From contig ADNK01002608.1 in assembly GCA_000320545.1 (NCBI GenBank), forward strand, positions 1 to 64,000: a stretch of 64,000 bases of DNA. The letters are read 5' to 3'. Each line of letters begins with the position of its first letter. Position 1 is the stretch's first letter. Made by a program: the position numbers and the translations under genes. The stretch is from Bigelowiella natans CCMP2755. Its lineage: Eukaryota > Cercozoa > Chlorarachniophyceae. Below, in pieces: positions 25,259-37,398 of this stretch. A model generated the notes under the pieces. The model was given only the letters and a program-made list of their open reading frames with translations, did not search any database and was not told the origin of the DNA.

Positions 25259-26954
25259 ATGCAGTATATGGCCTCCATCTTCGAGACCCTTCACTTATTC
25301 TCAATAAGCTTCCTTGTAGCCCTCTCGGTTGCTACTGCTTCCGTTGATACTCCAGATGGGAGATTTAGGGTAAAAATAGTACAGCTCATTTTGCAAACTG
25401 AAGTTACATTTAAACCTCATTGTGTAAGGTCGAAAACAATATGGCATCTGGACTTAATGCTGAATGGAAAAGGGGTTGGATCTCTCGACACCATCCAAAC
25501 AGAATATATAGAACATTGCGGCTGAAAGGGGGAGGTTGGTTCCATTCTCCATGGTCGGATCTGTTAGAGGTAAGGACCGAGCATAATTTTTTCCCTTCTA
25601 ATAAGAAATTATAAAGAATTGAGAAATTTCGCAAGAATTATTCGCATCATCCGCTCCCACGAACATCGGTGCTGCTGCTCATATCATTATACATCATCAT
25701 GTACAGGTATCTGACCCAACATGGTACGACGGAATCATGTGGGTAGAAGCTGTGTGCGAGGAAGAAAACTGGTATCATATAATGGGATTGTCTAAAATTT
25801 ATGCTATTTAGAGCGAATCTGAAATAAGGAAGGGAAATAATGATGAGAGAAGATACGACAAATTTCTTCGTTCCTCAAAAATCATATGTGACAAGTTTTT
25901 TTGTGAAATCTTATTTCTTTGAGCCCAGCGCGTAAATATTCCAAGCGAATATGAATTTCCTATATCTTATCGACAGGACACATATCGTAATGCATATTCC
26001 GTTCGAAGAATCTCTTGAATCAAAAAATTTTGAAGTGAAGTTTACAACGTAATATCATTATCCTCGTTGTCCTAATAGCGATAATACATGCGTTGATATC
26101 GTGCACGTAGCCAATACGTGGCATAGAATCTTGACCAACTGTTGAACACGCTATTGTTCCTTTCTGCAGAGATTCATTGTACGTATCCTTCATAAATCCA
26201 GAATCAGGAGCCAAAAAAGTACATAAGCAGAATGTATTGTTCGTACTTTATGATGAGTTAGTGTATTGATCATATAGGTTCTCTGCGACAGGAAGTTGCA
26301 TAAAAAGGTCCTTTACCTTTCGTAGCAATAGACAAATAATGTGCTAATTGTGATTCTTTCACTTCCACAGATAATCTGTTCCGAGTCATATTGGGATGTT
26401 GATGTGAACCCATTCGACGGTCGGCATTATGTCACATATTACCTTACATACCCATGCATACTTGAAGGGTTTAATATGCTCAGTGTCCATGCTGATGGTA
26501 GTGATCTTTGTTATTGTTGATCCCTTATCATCGGTGTCACTAAAATAATTATCAACAGCAATAGCTGAAGATAAACTTTGTTTCGTTGTTACCACTGCCG
26601 TTTGTGCCAAACAAAATTTAGGGGCCAAAGGTTTAAGGGTTGTGCTACGCAAAGAGGATGAGGGCTGGCTTTGGCTTGCAGGATTCAAGGTGTAGAGGGG
26701 GATCCCCAGATTAATCAATTGTAATTATAGCCACCACTAATCTTATCATTAGCCTCTTCACATCCTCACATGCTAATCCAGATGTGAAGCAGCAATTGTC
26801 TCTTGCAATGATTTTTTAGGAAGAGGAGTTAAAAAAATTTCCTTCTGATACTCAAGGAGACACAGTTTATGATCTTAATCTTCGGAATTCATCAATGTCA
26901 AATCCAGGAAAAAGATCAGCAGGATATCACCCTTACAGACATAGGCGTAGATGA
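25259..26954 (+). CDS. Secreted or luminal protein, unrecognised
   Basis: Eight exons join in phase: 25259-25369, 25429-25569, 25707-25771, 25977-26048, 26170-26218, 26371-26497, 26622-26689 and 26820-26954. They give about 256 residues. An N-terminal signal peptide is clear (LHLFSISFLVALSVATA). The mature part is rich in Trp and aromatic residues (GGGWFHSPWSDL, DPTWYDGIMWVEAVCEEE, YWDVDVNPFDGRHYVTYY, EGWLWLAG) and has a few cysteines. It ends in a basic tail (YRHRRR). The aromatic, beta-like pattern could suit a carbohydrate-binding or lipid-binding fold, but I cannot name a family. Introns are short and, unlike those of most neighbours, carry no microsatellites. The start is the first ATG of the signal peptide; a second ATG three codons later is also possible. 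Confidence 0.72.
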
Positions 26955-26959
26955 TCAGT

Positions 26960-28210
26960 AACGGTTACCGTGTGAACAATCAAAATCAAAGTGCAACTTT
27001 CAAGACAATTGGCACGGCCAATGCATCATTTTCCGTCCTGCGCTTGCGCAGATGTTAGCAAGCTCGGGCGCCACCACGTGGACTAGCGCGGGTCATGCCT
27101 GCAGCAGACCTTACCTATGTGATTGTGCCACACCCCACATTTCATTTCCCTACTGTTCGCGGTAGCAAAAAATGCGAAAATGCAATTCACTAGTTTAGTT
27201 CAGCATCAGGTCGTCAGTAGGCAAATTTTCATGTTTGACATGTTGCGCATTGATGTGTGTACATGCACGTGTACATGTACATGCACGTGCCCAAATTGCG
27301 CACAGCGTCAAATGAGATTGCGCACTCAATTGATTGCAATCACGGACGCACAGGGATGGCTGCAAGTGACACTGTCCACAGATGACAAGACCATGCGCTA
27401 GTGCGATCTCATGCGCAGCACGCTAGTTTTGGAGCTAGCTAGCTCGGCATGTCTGATGTTGTGTGTGTGCTTTCAAAAGGAATGAAACAAACAATGGCGA
27501 AGACCAACAAAAACAATCTGAGCACCATGGCCGCAGTGTTGCACAAGCCACACGTTGGGACGACAATTTCATCACTCAATTTGTTCACGCTGTGTGATGG
27601 GAACAATGAGAACAATGATGAAAAACTGCACTTCCAAAGTGTGGCAAGACACTTGCAATGTGCGAAGTGCAGTGCCTCGAACTGGCTTCAGTGGGGACTG
27701 ACCAGCAAACTAGCGGGGTTCGTGCAAATTGGCACGAACTGAACGTTGAGTGCATCACAACCAGCAGCCAAGTCTGGAAGTGACGACGACTTGTGCATTG
27801 CTGTGTCCATTACACGTAAAGCATCCATCCTGAGCAGGAACTTCCTGACAGCCACGTCCACACGGAGATCAACGTTGGGGACATCCGAGGGGGCGCCGAG
27901 CAAGACTCTGGTCTTGACAGAGTCAGGGGCATCAAAAAATGAAGAGCAAGCAGGAGATCCAGAGCTGCTCTGATGCCGAAGAAACTAGGAAAGGAAGAAA
28001 GAAATGGATGCAAAATGTCGAAATCCATGTCGTTTTCATGGTGCGACTTCGGGAACAAAACCACCTCTTAGCTAGATTATTTCATGCTCTAATTTTGCTC
28101 CTCCTCCTCGCTGCGTACTGGATCTACTACTTAGGAGGAGAACGCATTGCAGAACACAGAGTAGCCCTGCTCGGGAGTGGACGTCGTGTCCCCAAAACCT
28201 CGTCTCAGGT
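26960..28210. other. Intergenic, 3'-end CTAG/GCATG-rich block with repeat copy
   Basis: This spacer runs from the 3' end of the secreted-protein gene to the start of the MATE gene. Positions 27000-27950 are GC-richer than the surroundings and full of GCATGC, GTACATGTAC, GCTAGC and CACGTG palindromes. A 97-codon frame (27449-27742) and a 75-codon frame (27746-27973) are open but without recognisable domains. They may be remnants of a mobile element's coding sequence. An open frame with a hydrophobic segment at 28080-28130 precedes the MATE start and is probably not used. Confidence 0.5.
27250..27560 (+). repeat. Dispersed repeat copy 2 (pairs with 14850-15135)
   Basis: This is the less mutated-looking copy: CpG and GCA words are intact where copy 1 has TpG, ACA or TA-rich versions. 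Shared anchors include ACGTGCCCAAATTGC and GCACCATGGCCGCAGTGTT. The copies are in direct orientation, about 12.4 kb apart. Confidence 0.85.
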
Positions 28211-28218
28211 TTTCCTTG

Positions 28219-30164
28219 ATGACAGATTCAAAGGGGAGTGCAACTTTCTCGGCAGCGGATAGTGACGGGTGAGTGACACTCCTTGCAGCATGTGTGTTGC
28301 AATTTCATGAATTGATATGTGGAAGATGTAGAATTAGTCAACTTCGTGTGCAACAACAGGCATCTGTTCTCGGAGTCAGATGAAGGAGGAGACGAGCTTC
28401 TTCGAATCATTAAGTACCTAACATCTTCTTTAAGCTGGTTACGATTCCGATTACAACTACTTGGTGATCATCTTTAGGGGATTTGGAAATGATTTTAAGC
28501 AATCTTTAAGGTCATTGAAAGTTAGATTTAATCAAAAAAATGTTGTCGTTCCAAACCCACAAATCATGATGATGTCTTTCTTCTACTTTTAATATGCAGC
28601 GCCGAGGTACACGATCCTTCCCTCGAGGCGCTCAACGACTTTCCTTGCTGCAAAGGATACTTGTAATACTACACACAATTAAAGACGCAATTTTATTGAT
28701 ATCCTGCATACTGATGGGATTAATACCAACATAATGTTGTTACACGCAGGTCAAAAGATCCACGTAAGACTGAATGCCTGCTACTGGCAAGCCTGGGGTT
28801 GTATTTCCTATCGTTTTATATCTTGTAGGTGGGAAGAAGTGCTCGTTTTAACAATTCCGATGTATCAGATATCTTGAGACTGCGAGGAATCTTCTCCTAT
28901 GGAGTCACCATTTCATCTCGCTGGTACACTATAAAAAGGATAGAGAGAGGGATTGAGTTTTAGTGCCTAATGTATCGACATCGACTAAGCAATTCTCTCC
29001 TAATTGATCAGGTGATTTTAAGCAGCTCTGTGTCTCTCCCCGCAGCAGCTTCAGCATCCTTCGCTACATTGCTGATGATGACAGTGTATCTTCCTCTTCG
29101 ACGTGGCTTGCCTTCTGTATTGAGGTTGGCGTTAGAAGAGGCCTCCTTAAATAATGGAGGGAACGAAGAAAGGGACATGTGGCTTCGTGGTGCGGTTATT
29201 GTGGCGTTTCCATGGCTCCTATTTGTGTCGTTTGTGTGGGGTTTGGGGGTGGGGCCGATGGCCTCTGCATTTTCTAGCTCTGGTCGAAACGTAGCAGAAG
29301 TTTCTCGGTAAGTAGTCGCTTGGAAGCACAGCTTATCACCATAAGTTTGTTTTTTTCGCGCCAACGCACATCCCGCTATTCCTTCTATTTAAGTTGCATA
29401 ATCAGCATCTTGACAACCACCTCATATCATTATCCATACCTAATAATAGCTCTGATGGGAATAATCTGCTGTATTGGTCTCATGATCCATCAATTAATCG
29501 TGCGCTACCTTTTGCTATGGAAGCGCTTGTAAAAGTTTTGTGCTCTTTCGTTAGTGTGTGTGTGTGTGTGTGGTGTTATACGATGTTCATTCGATATATC
29601 TGTTTCTCAAAGATTTGCCCATTTCTCTGTCGGGTGGGTTTGGCTGGAAGTATTTCTCGATATTCTACGAACCTATCTGTATGCTCGGGTATAGTAATTA
29701 TTAACAACGACAACAACGAGTGCTAATAGTGCTGCTCCTTATTGCTGCTACTGATGATGATATTCAAACTGCTGCCTCCTCATCTCCTCACCTTCTGGAG
29801 AGTTCTACAAGAGATGGATGATAGTAGTAGCCACCGTTAGTTGATCAGCATGGCTGTTGCTGTGCAATGAATACCTGTTTATGTACTCGCAACATTGGTA
29901 CAATTGTTCTGTATTCTCTTCCCTTCTTCTTTCTTTCTCGGTGTTCCCATCATCCGTTCATCATCATCATCATTACCCTCATATTGTTATCATTTCTCTT
30001 ATTTAGCGCGTTTATGGTCTGCGTGTGGGTGATGTTATTATAAATGGTATCACGACCCCGCTTCTAGCCCTGGGATTCGTTATCCACGGACATGGCATAG
30101 TTAGCTTGCCTCTCTCCATATCTGTGGCAAATGTATGTATGTATGTATGTATGTATGTAGTATG

Positions 30165-30197
<33 letters not shown>

Positions 30198-30937
30198 GCG
30201 TGAGTGCATACATGCTAAGAATGTCGTCTTACAGATGACAGTATAGGATATTTCGAAATGCATTTATATCGTGGAAACTATGGCGTTTGCGGTTGTGTTT
30301 TGTAATGTTTGTAATCCCCCCCCCCTTTCCCTTCTTCCCTCTTTGATCACAATTGAACTCCTTCCTTTCATCAGACACTACGACTAGTAATTCTTCTTGT
30401 CGGTGCAGCTTTTACGGGGAAGTTGCCATCTCTGATCTCCTCACCCTATGTTCTTGTGCATATGGGGGGGGGTGGGGCTAGTGGACGACGACGAATGTTA
30501 TTTAGACGAGGGGTGAGAGGAAGAATGGCTCATGACCACCATTCACTGATCAATAGCAATGCTGCATTCGATGACAGCAGTTCTGAGGTTGGTGCACCTT
30601 TCTTTCTATCATATCTTGCATTTTTATTAATAATGTCGATCATTTTCCTAAAATGGTGAAGTACATTATGATGTGTCAACAATGAAATGGATAGGAGGCT
30701 GAATATGGGGTTCGGAGCGTGAAAGAGGCAGTATGGCGCCTAGGGAAAGCTGCGATCATCGACGGTTTTACACGCAGCACGTGGAGGACCCATAGTCCCT
30801 TCGTCATCCGTAAGAAGAATAAATAAATAAATAATATGATTTGACTAATTCTCATTAGGAGGGTTTATATGTTTTATCATCTTGTGCTTTTGGTTCGTTC
30901 TCCTTACAACTCTTTACTGCTACCACCACCACTACTG

Positions 30938-30972
<35 letters not shown>

Positions 30973-32093
30973 GATTCTTTGCGCAACAACAACACACAAT
31001 ATGATGATAACTATGGTGCAGTGGGCATTATGGCATGGAAGCTTGGCGATGCAGAAATGGCCGCATTTGGCCTTCTCCTGAGTGGCACCTACACGCTCCT
31101 AGCGATATCGAATCACCCTGGACTCTCAAAAGCGACTGAGAACCGCATAAGGTAATAGCTGTAGTAGTAGTAGTAGTTGACTACGAGTTGAGCACTAGTA
31201 GCAATAAAATGAGACAACAAATACCTGAGTAATACTACAACCAATAAAAGAATTACACTACAGATTTGTGCATGCTTCTTCTTTATCATCATCATCATCA
31301 TCATCATCATCATTATTGTTTTCTTCTTCTTCCATATTCAGACATTACAATAGACGCGCACAACCAGGTTTCACAGTGGGGGCCATACGTTCAGCATTTA
31401 TCATGGCTGGTGGAGGTGCTGCATGCTTAGCGATTCTGGCCGCTATCGTTACTACCGCAGCCGAGCGACCACAGCAAGAGAATGGCAGCACTGATAGTAT
31501 TGCCAATAAGTTTCGGAAAGCTCTCGAAACATCTTCTTGGGCTGCAGCAGGGTGAGGAGGAGGAAGTAGAATGTGTAAGGAATGTAAAATAATACGTGTT
31601 GTGAATGGTGGTGAAGATAATGAAGAAGAAGAAGAAGATGATGATGTTGATCTCACTCTTTCCTCTCTCTACTCCATCTCCCCTTTCCCCCCCGCCAAGC
31701 TACGTCGTTTGCTCGGCAGTATTGGGAGTCCTGAGGGGATATTTAAAGGTAGCAGTACAAGTAGTGCTGACCACCTCTTTCATGTTCTTGACCTAGTAAT
31801 CTGTAAAAGTACATATTTTCGTCAACATGTATATTTTTCCTGCATCAAATTTTATTTTATGTATATGGATATAATGGCGTGTGACCGTTTCCGTGTCGAT
31901 GTCCACGCTTTTTGCATGTTCTTGTCCTTGTGGCGCTCGCATCAAATGTTACGCTGAATAAATAAAAATCCACCCAACAGGCGACAGATCATCATTCATT
32001 CTCAATTGCGGCATTCAATGGTCCGACGATTATTTCCATACCCGTCAGCTACGCTCTCGGCCTTCATTTAAATTGGGGTGTTGCAGGCATCTG

Positions 32094-32124
<31 letters not shown>

Positions 32125-32316
32125 CTGCTGTTGTAGTATTAGCCATTTACACTATTTTCGAATACGAACGTCGCACTTCCTCACACCCGATTATCTTGTA
32201 ATCATTCCTTCACAATTATTGACCTGTGCCAATACTGCTTTGGCTGTTGTCTCTGTGATTACTACTCCTCCTGCTACCACTACTAATGCTGCTACTACCT
32301 CTAAAAGACCCACCTG

Positions 32317-32349
<33 letters not shown>

Positions 32350-32491
32350 TTACTACATCCTCGTCTGCTACTACTTCCTACCATAACAAACTATCTCCTA
32401 CAGGGTTGGGATGTTTCTCGGTGTTGCAGTAGCAATGGCAATTTGCACAGTAATGACCCTGTTAACGATAAGTGCCCCTACTTCTGGATGA
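28219..32491 (+). CDS. MATE-family multidrug/toxin extrusion transporter
   Basis: Fifteen exons join in phase: 28219-28268, 28360-28413, 28600-28662, 28750-28824, 28869-28923, 29012-29307, 29613-29688, 30007-30132, 30375-30587, 30695-30809, 31022-31151, 31342-31551, 31700-31748, 31981-32093 and 32404-32491. They give 570 residues. After an acidic N-terminus (SESDEGGDELL) come about twelve hydrophobic helices. The second half shows the usual MATE landmarks: the helix after WKLGDAEMAAFG, the AVLGVLRGYLK segment, and GVAGIWVGMFLG in the penultimate helix, which in the family reads G-x-W-x-G. MATE proteins export organic cations or secondary metabolites by H+ or Na+ antiport. A basic Gly/Arg/His insertion follows PYVLVHMGGGG in a loop, encoded partly by a G8 run. 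The first ATG follows a polypyrimidine stretch and joins exon 2 through a GTGAGT donor. Confidence 0.86.
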
Positions 32492-32494
32492 CAA

Positions 32495-33318
32495 GCGGAC
32501 GCGCTACTTGCTGTGCACATCTAGATATGTGATGTCTAATGCTGAAGGCACTGTGTACCTAGTCACTCTAAATTAACTTTATTTACTACGCCTACACTGA
32601 TGCATATACGCTCATGCATCATAGCAGCTTTAGCAGTGATCTAGACGTTTTCACATGACAGTAGAAATGAAGCTAGCAACAGTCTCGATCGACGCATTTG
32701 CTGGTGTTCTGTCTAGCCCAGTCTAGCATTGCTAGCTATATGCCTAGTGTTCGCACACTATGCGTACACACACATCTAGATCTGCTACACCACAGGCGCG
32801 CAGTGCTAGTGTGGCTGTTTCTAGAACAATGGTCACATTGTGGCTAATTCAGAGCGCACATATGGTTAGCAAAGTTACACGCTGCATGTAAGAAGATTTC
32901 GTAGCTAGCTAATAATAGAAGTCTGGAAGCGTCCAGATAAATAATTCATAGTTTCTTGCACATCATGTGCATATATCTAGACATGCACTCGTGCGGGACG
33001 CCATCTTTGACAACAATGCTTGTTGAATGCAGAAAAATACTGCATCAATCATTATGTTGCGAGTGTGACTGCAGGCGGCATGGTAGATATGTACACACTG
33101 TCGTCGATCGGCGGGTGTATTACTACATCAGGAATCGGATCAAGATCCAAAGAGCTGATGTACAATTGAACAAATGCAGTAGTAGTAAGTGACGGAGAGG
33201 GAGTATACGCAAGTATATAGTGAATGATCCTCTCCTTGTCTCTTCCAAAAAAACTATAATACTCCTAAATTGGGAAGCTTCAAATTCCTCATTTGTGCAT
33301 GAAATAAATTACTTCTAC
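32495..33318. other. Convergent intergenic spacer, CTAG-rich
   Basis: Between the stop codons of the MATE and dephospho-CoA kinase genes. From about 32500 to 33180 it is dense in CTAG (tctagat, gctagct, tctagac), GCATG and ACACAC words and almost free of microsatellites. No gene is supported. Confidence 0.65.
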
Positions 33319-33320
33319 TA

Positions 33321-33559
33321 CTACTCGACATGTGAGTTTTTAAGTGGTATACCTAAGCCAGCGCCGCCAAGTCCTGGCCCACTGAAGAGACGGGACAGCC
33401 CTAAGTTGTTCTGAAATTCCTGGAATAAAACAACAATCAAACGGTGAGGAGGAGGAGGAGGAGGAGGGGGAGAAAGAAGAGAAAAAAGAGAAAAAAGAGG
33501 CGAGTCAAGGAAAAAAGAGGTAGAATTAGAGCAGGATCCATGATACATACATACATAAA

Positions 33560-33602
<43 letters not shown>

Positions 33603-34206
33603 CAGCTACTACCTTTATGATGGCCATAGTTTTCTTTTCAGCCTCTTCTCTAGTACCTGTATTCCAAACGACCTAATACACATGCAGCCAGCACAAGAAG
33701 AATAAGAAGAAGACCGAGATAAGGAGTAGGATGAGGATTTACTATCCGATATTCTGTCTCTTGCTCACCCAATGTTCTTCCTCCTCCCCCTTCTCCCCCA
33801 ATCTCCCTGTCGTCCAAGCAAGGAGGAGGAGAACGATGATTAAGTAGCAGCACGTACCTTCTCTGCCATTTCTACTTTAGACGAAACTGGCATTTGTGCC
33901 GATATGCGGGCCTTGGCATCCTTCATTCGTTATGATAATAAATAAATAAATATAATATATATATATATTAATATATATAAATATATATATATTTATAACA
34001 ACACCAACAACAACAGTACGACGGCAGCAGCAGCAGCAGCAAAATGATGGAAAGAAACCAACCATTAGTGAGGAAGGAAAATCAGTAGTAGCTGAAAAGA
34101 AGTTTTTAGTTTCTCTCCGCTACTGATACTGGTTCTTCTCCATACCTTCTCTGCCGATTTGTCTCGAGCCATTAGCCATTCCAATTGCTTCTCTGAGCAC
34201 CATCAC

Positions 34207-34240
<34 letters not shown>

Positions 34241-34480
34241 TCGATTAGCGTGAGTATGCATCATCTACTAGAAGCACTACGAGTGCAACAACCACTACTC
34301 CTCCACTATTACTAAGCTGAGCATCGTCATTAAATTATTGTTTATTGCTAGGAGTTGATGTTGTGGATTGACTGATTACATCTGAAGATTTAGTGGTGGC
34401 AATCAATATGTGGTCGATGTGTATATGATCCATATGATGATGAATCTTCTTCTTTCTTTTTTACTCAACATCATCAATGG

Positions 34481-34513
<33 letters not shown>

Positions 34514-35862
34514 CTTCTGTCGTAGCAACCACAATCACTGAATGGCAGACCGGAAGTAAACTCTTTGTCTCGTACTATGTCGCCAACCCAATAAAGGCAG
34601 TAGTGTGCATCAGATGGAGAGGAGGAATTCAATCAAAATTCGATGATGGTGATGACCAATATCCTTAGAAGTAGTAGAGATCTTTGAGGATGATCTAGGA
34701 TGCAAGGTAGCTACGACTACTACTACTACTACTACTACTACTACCACTACTTGATGAAACTAACACCACCACCACTCAACTAACATCATCACCATTCAAA
34801 ACAACATATAGTCGTCCCCTCTCCTAATAATAGAAGCTACTACTACTTCTACTACCAGTGTGGGGGCATCAATGACGACCTGATTGAAGACAAAAAAACC
34901 AAACAAAGCAGGACACAAGGAATCAAACCTTCTTCAGAAGATGTACGAAACCCTCAGCTTAGCGCTGGTGCAAAGACGAGGCTGTTGAAAGGAAGTAGAA
35001 AAATTGCTTTGCTCGTCCTTTAACCCACCCCCTAATTATATACATCTTCTTTCCACTCATTACTAGCGGAGTGCCGACTATGAAATGTGAGAATAGGCTC
35101 CAGATTATTGTTTGCGTTATCCTCTAAAAGTAATGATAAATCATGGTGAGCCGGTGATGCTTATTATATGAGTGAATTAGCTTAACGATTGAACCACCAT
35201 ATTTACTGAAATATATCAGAATTTCGATTTGGCATCAAAATGTTCCCTTTTCTACATTCATTCAGAATTTGTCGAGGTGAGCACCGGAATTGTGATCTTA
35301 TTGAGCTTTCGTCGCTGTTCTTTATCATTGAAGATGATCTTACCTAATCCCTTCCTATCCAACGACCCATCAGCCTGGAAGAAAGAAAGTAGCATCGGTG
35401 AATGAACTACTACAATTGCTAATTAAAATAACGACAATGATGACACCTGCAGAACATCCTTGCCAAATTCTTTTACGATTGCGTTGAGTCCCGAACTTCC
35501 TGGCTGGACAATCTAATATTGGGAAGAAGAAGACATAGCATTATACTATGGCTGGACAATATAATATTGTGGAGAAGAAAAAAAAGACACAGCATTATTC
35601 CATCAAATGGCACGTCACAAAACTCACACACAAAGATCATTAGGATGGTATCATTTGGTATACTTAGTGCCGCCCTCCCCCTTGCTACCTGTCTGGCAAT
35701 CTTATCGCAGTCAATTACAGGAACTCCAGAGCGTTCGATGACTTTAACGACTGTGGACTTCCCACACGAGATCCCACCCTAACACCACCGTACTTGCTAC
35801 ATAAAAATTTCTTAAGATGAAAATGTGATGGGAGGTCAAACCGTAAGACCGAGGACTCTCAT
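33321..35862 (-). CDS. coaE: Dephospho-CoA kinase
   Basis: Eleven exons join in phase with no gaps: 35862-35842, 35778-35689, 35512-35447, 35374-35285, 34981-34952, 34879-34856, 34574-34514, 34192-34146, 33920-33858, 33672-33613 and 33419-33321. They give 216 residues. The enzyme phosphorylates dephospho-CoA with ATP in the last step of coenzyme A synthesis. The P-loop GGISCGKST sits at residues 8-16 and is split by the first intron right after MRVLGLT. VIDCDKIAR, IVQPGSSGLNAIVKEFG, DGSLDRKGLGKIIF, VVIDAPTLYE, the lid segment MARDKSAE and DAKARISAQMP follow in the order of the family, then a VVWNTGT strand. Length is normal for CoaE. The first exon (21 bases) and sixth exon (24 bases) are microexons. 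Nearly every intron carries a repeat: CTA, CAT, AT or GGA. Confidence 0.95.
34200..34242. repeat. (CAT)n intronic microsatellite
   Basis: A CAT tract lies immediately upstream of the acceptor of the exon at 34192-34146 of the dephospho-CoA kinase gene. (CTA)n tracts at about 34482-34512 and 34712-34745 and (AT)n at about 33562-33595 lie in other introns of the same gene. Confidence 0.9.
35501..35596. repeat. Tandem duplication spanning a 3' splice site (48-base period)
   Basis: TGGCTGGACAAT at 35501 and again at 35549 is followed in both copies by a similar CTAATATTGGG/ATAATATTGTGG segment, GAAGAA and CA-AGCATTAT. On the minus strand each copy is the start of dephospho-CoA kinase exon 3 plus its acceptor. 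The functional copy (35501-35520) has TTAG; the upstream copy has ATAT at that place. Confidence 0.85.
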
Positions 35863-36039
35863 ATAATGACTGTATCAATCCTGAGGAGAGTACACATAAT
35901 AAATATTCCTTATTCTTTTCAAACTTAGGTAGGAAGGGGGGGGGACCTGATAATCAATGGTCTTTCGGAAGTGTCGTCAAAGTGGCTTTTGTTGTTGTTG
36001 TTGTTCTTCTTCTTCTTCTTCTTCTTCTTTTATGACCAT

Positions 36040-36215
36040 ATTAAATACGAACAATATCGTAGAATTTTGGGTTCAGCAGCATCAGAGCAGCGTCTCTTGT
36101 TGTCCAAATTTCTAAACTTTTGCAATGTCCTTTATGAGGCAACATCCGCCATAAAAATGACTTCAGTGAATGAACATAGCTGGGCAGCCAAGGATGCGAC
36201 TAGCACAAAAAACTA
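36040..36215 (+). repeat. Dispersed repeat fragment (pairs with 51515-51660)
   Basis: Shared words in the same order: GCAATGTCC, ATGA, AACATCC, ATGAAAATCACTTC versus ATAAAAATGACTTC, AACATAGCTGGG and AAGG..GCGA. Both copies have a (TTG)n-rich tract upstream and AACTAACT-type words downstream. It may be part of a mobile element family; the plus frame here reads through as MTSVNEHSWAAKDA. Confidence 0.65.
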
Positions 36216-36239
36216 ACTGATAAAGACCTAACTAAGACT

Positions 36240-36308
36240 ACACACAAACAACACAAACAACACAAACAACACAAACAACACAAACAACACAAACAACACA
36301 AACAACAC
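36240..36308. repeat. 9-base tandem array (CACAAACAA)n
   Basis: About seven near-perfect copies of a nonamer, followed by (CCAT)n. It is one of few repeats in the window with a period above three that is not part of an intron. Confidence 0.9.
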
Positions 36309-36673
36309 ATCTATCCATCCATCCATCCTACCTAGTGGGGAACGGAGAAACCAGCTAGGCGGTCGGCGGTGAGAGACAGCTGTGGTGGGTTGTGATGATG
36401 ACGAAGAAGAAGAAGAAGAAGATGATGATGATAAGAGTGAAGCAGATCCATGACGACATTGTGGTCGTGAGGAGAATGATAATGATAAATTGTGATCATC
36501 ACAACGATGATTAGGGATGAGGATATTTGATGTCAGGGTGATGATTGGTGTTGATCGGTATACAATGGATGAGAATGCTGAAGAATTTATTTTTAAAAAA
36601 CTATTCGATGATCCAGGAGGGCTTATTGAGTTAATTTCGTTTGTTGTTGAAAGGTGAGATAGGAAAGAAGCTG

Positions 36674-37364
36674 ATGCTGCGGCAGCTTCTGTTGCTCTCG
36701 ACGAGCGGAATCAAGCTCTATTCCAAAATCTTCATAGGGGAGGAGACTAAACAACTTTCGGGGCTTATCACTGCTATGCTTGACTTCTGTGAGAAGAAAA
36801 CTGGGCTTCCAATGTCCTACGTAGAGATGGCAAGAAGTAAATTCGCAAAACCCCACAGCATCGTATGAGAACAACCATGAGAATCTATTTCCATCATTCG
36901 TTCCCCTCTAGTATCCGCCCTGTAGTTACTAAATTCGAAATCTCTTTCCACCAGTCGGCGTCGCTATTGCGAAGGACACACGCCGGAAGTTGATATGTTG
37001 CCTGATCATCGATAAGCAAGATGGCCGAGAGTTTGGGCGTCTCATTGCACAAATGATGCTGGAAGAGGTATCCTGCTCACCTGTAAACATGATACAGCCT
37101 TTGTTACTACTATTAATTTTGCAACAATTGAAGCGGGAAGTCTGATAGCTATCAGCAACGGCCCTTTTGTTTTGCAGGATTAGCATAGATCACTGTTTTT
37201 TCCTTCTCTACTAACAATACCTGTCCAGTCCTTTCTTTTCTTCTTACGTATGTTCTTATCATTATCATCATTATATTATTACTGTTGTGATAACATTTAG
37301 TTTGTGAAGATGTATCCAAACGCAAGGCATACAGACGATTTCTCAGGATTCAACACTAAGGTAG

Positions 37365-37398
<34 letters not shown>

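Larger units (their letters stand above)
35863..36673. promoter_or_regulatory. Divergent promoter spacer with dispersed repeat and 9-base minisatellite
   Basis: This spacer separates the head-to-head dephospho-CoA kinase and longin-like genes. It holds (TTG)n-(TTC)n at about 35989-36028, a segment at 36040-36215 that resembles 51515-51660, and a CACAAACAA tandem array at about 36240-36308. A short open frame at 36517-36653 ends in a GTGAGA donor, but its phase does not fit the next exon, so it is left out of the gene. Confidence 0.5.

Noticed and set aside
27449-27973. Two adjacent open frames as genes
   Set aside because: They are unspliced, lie in the 3'-end repeat class and show no domain. 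A mobile-element remnant is more likely.
36517-36653. A 5' exon (MRIFDVRVMIGVDRY) for the longin-like gene
   Set aside because: Its phase does not fit the next exon, and the longin fold begins naturally at the ATG at 36674.
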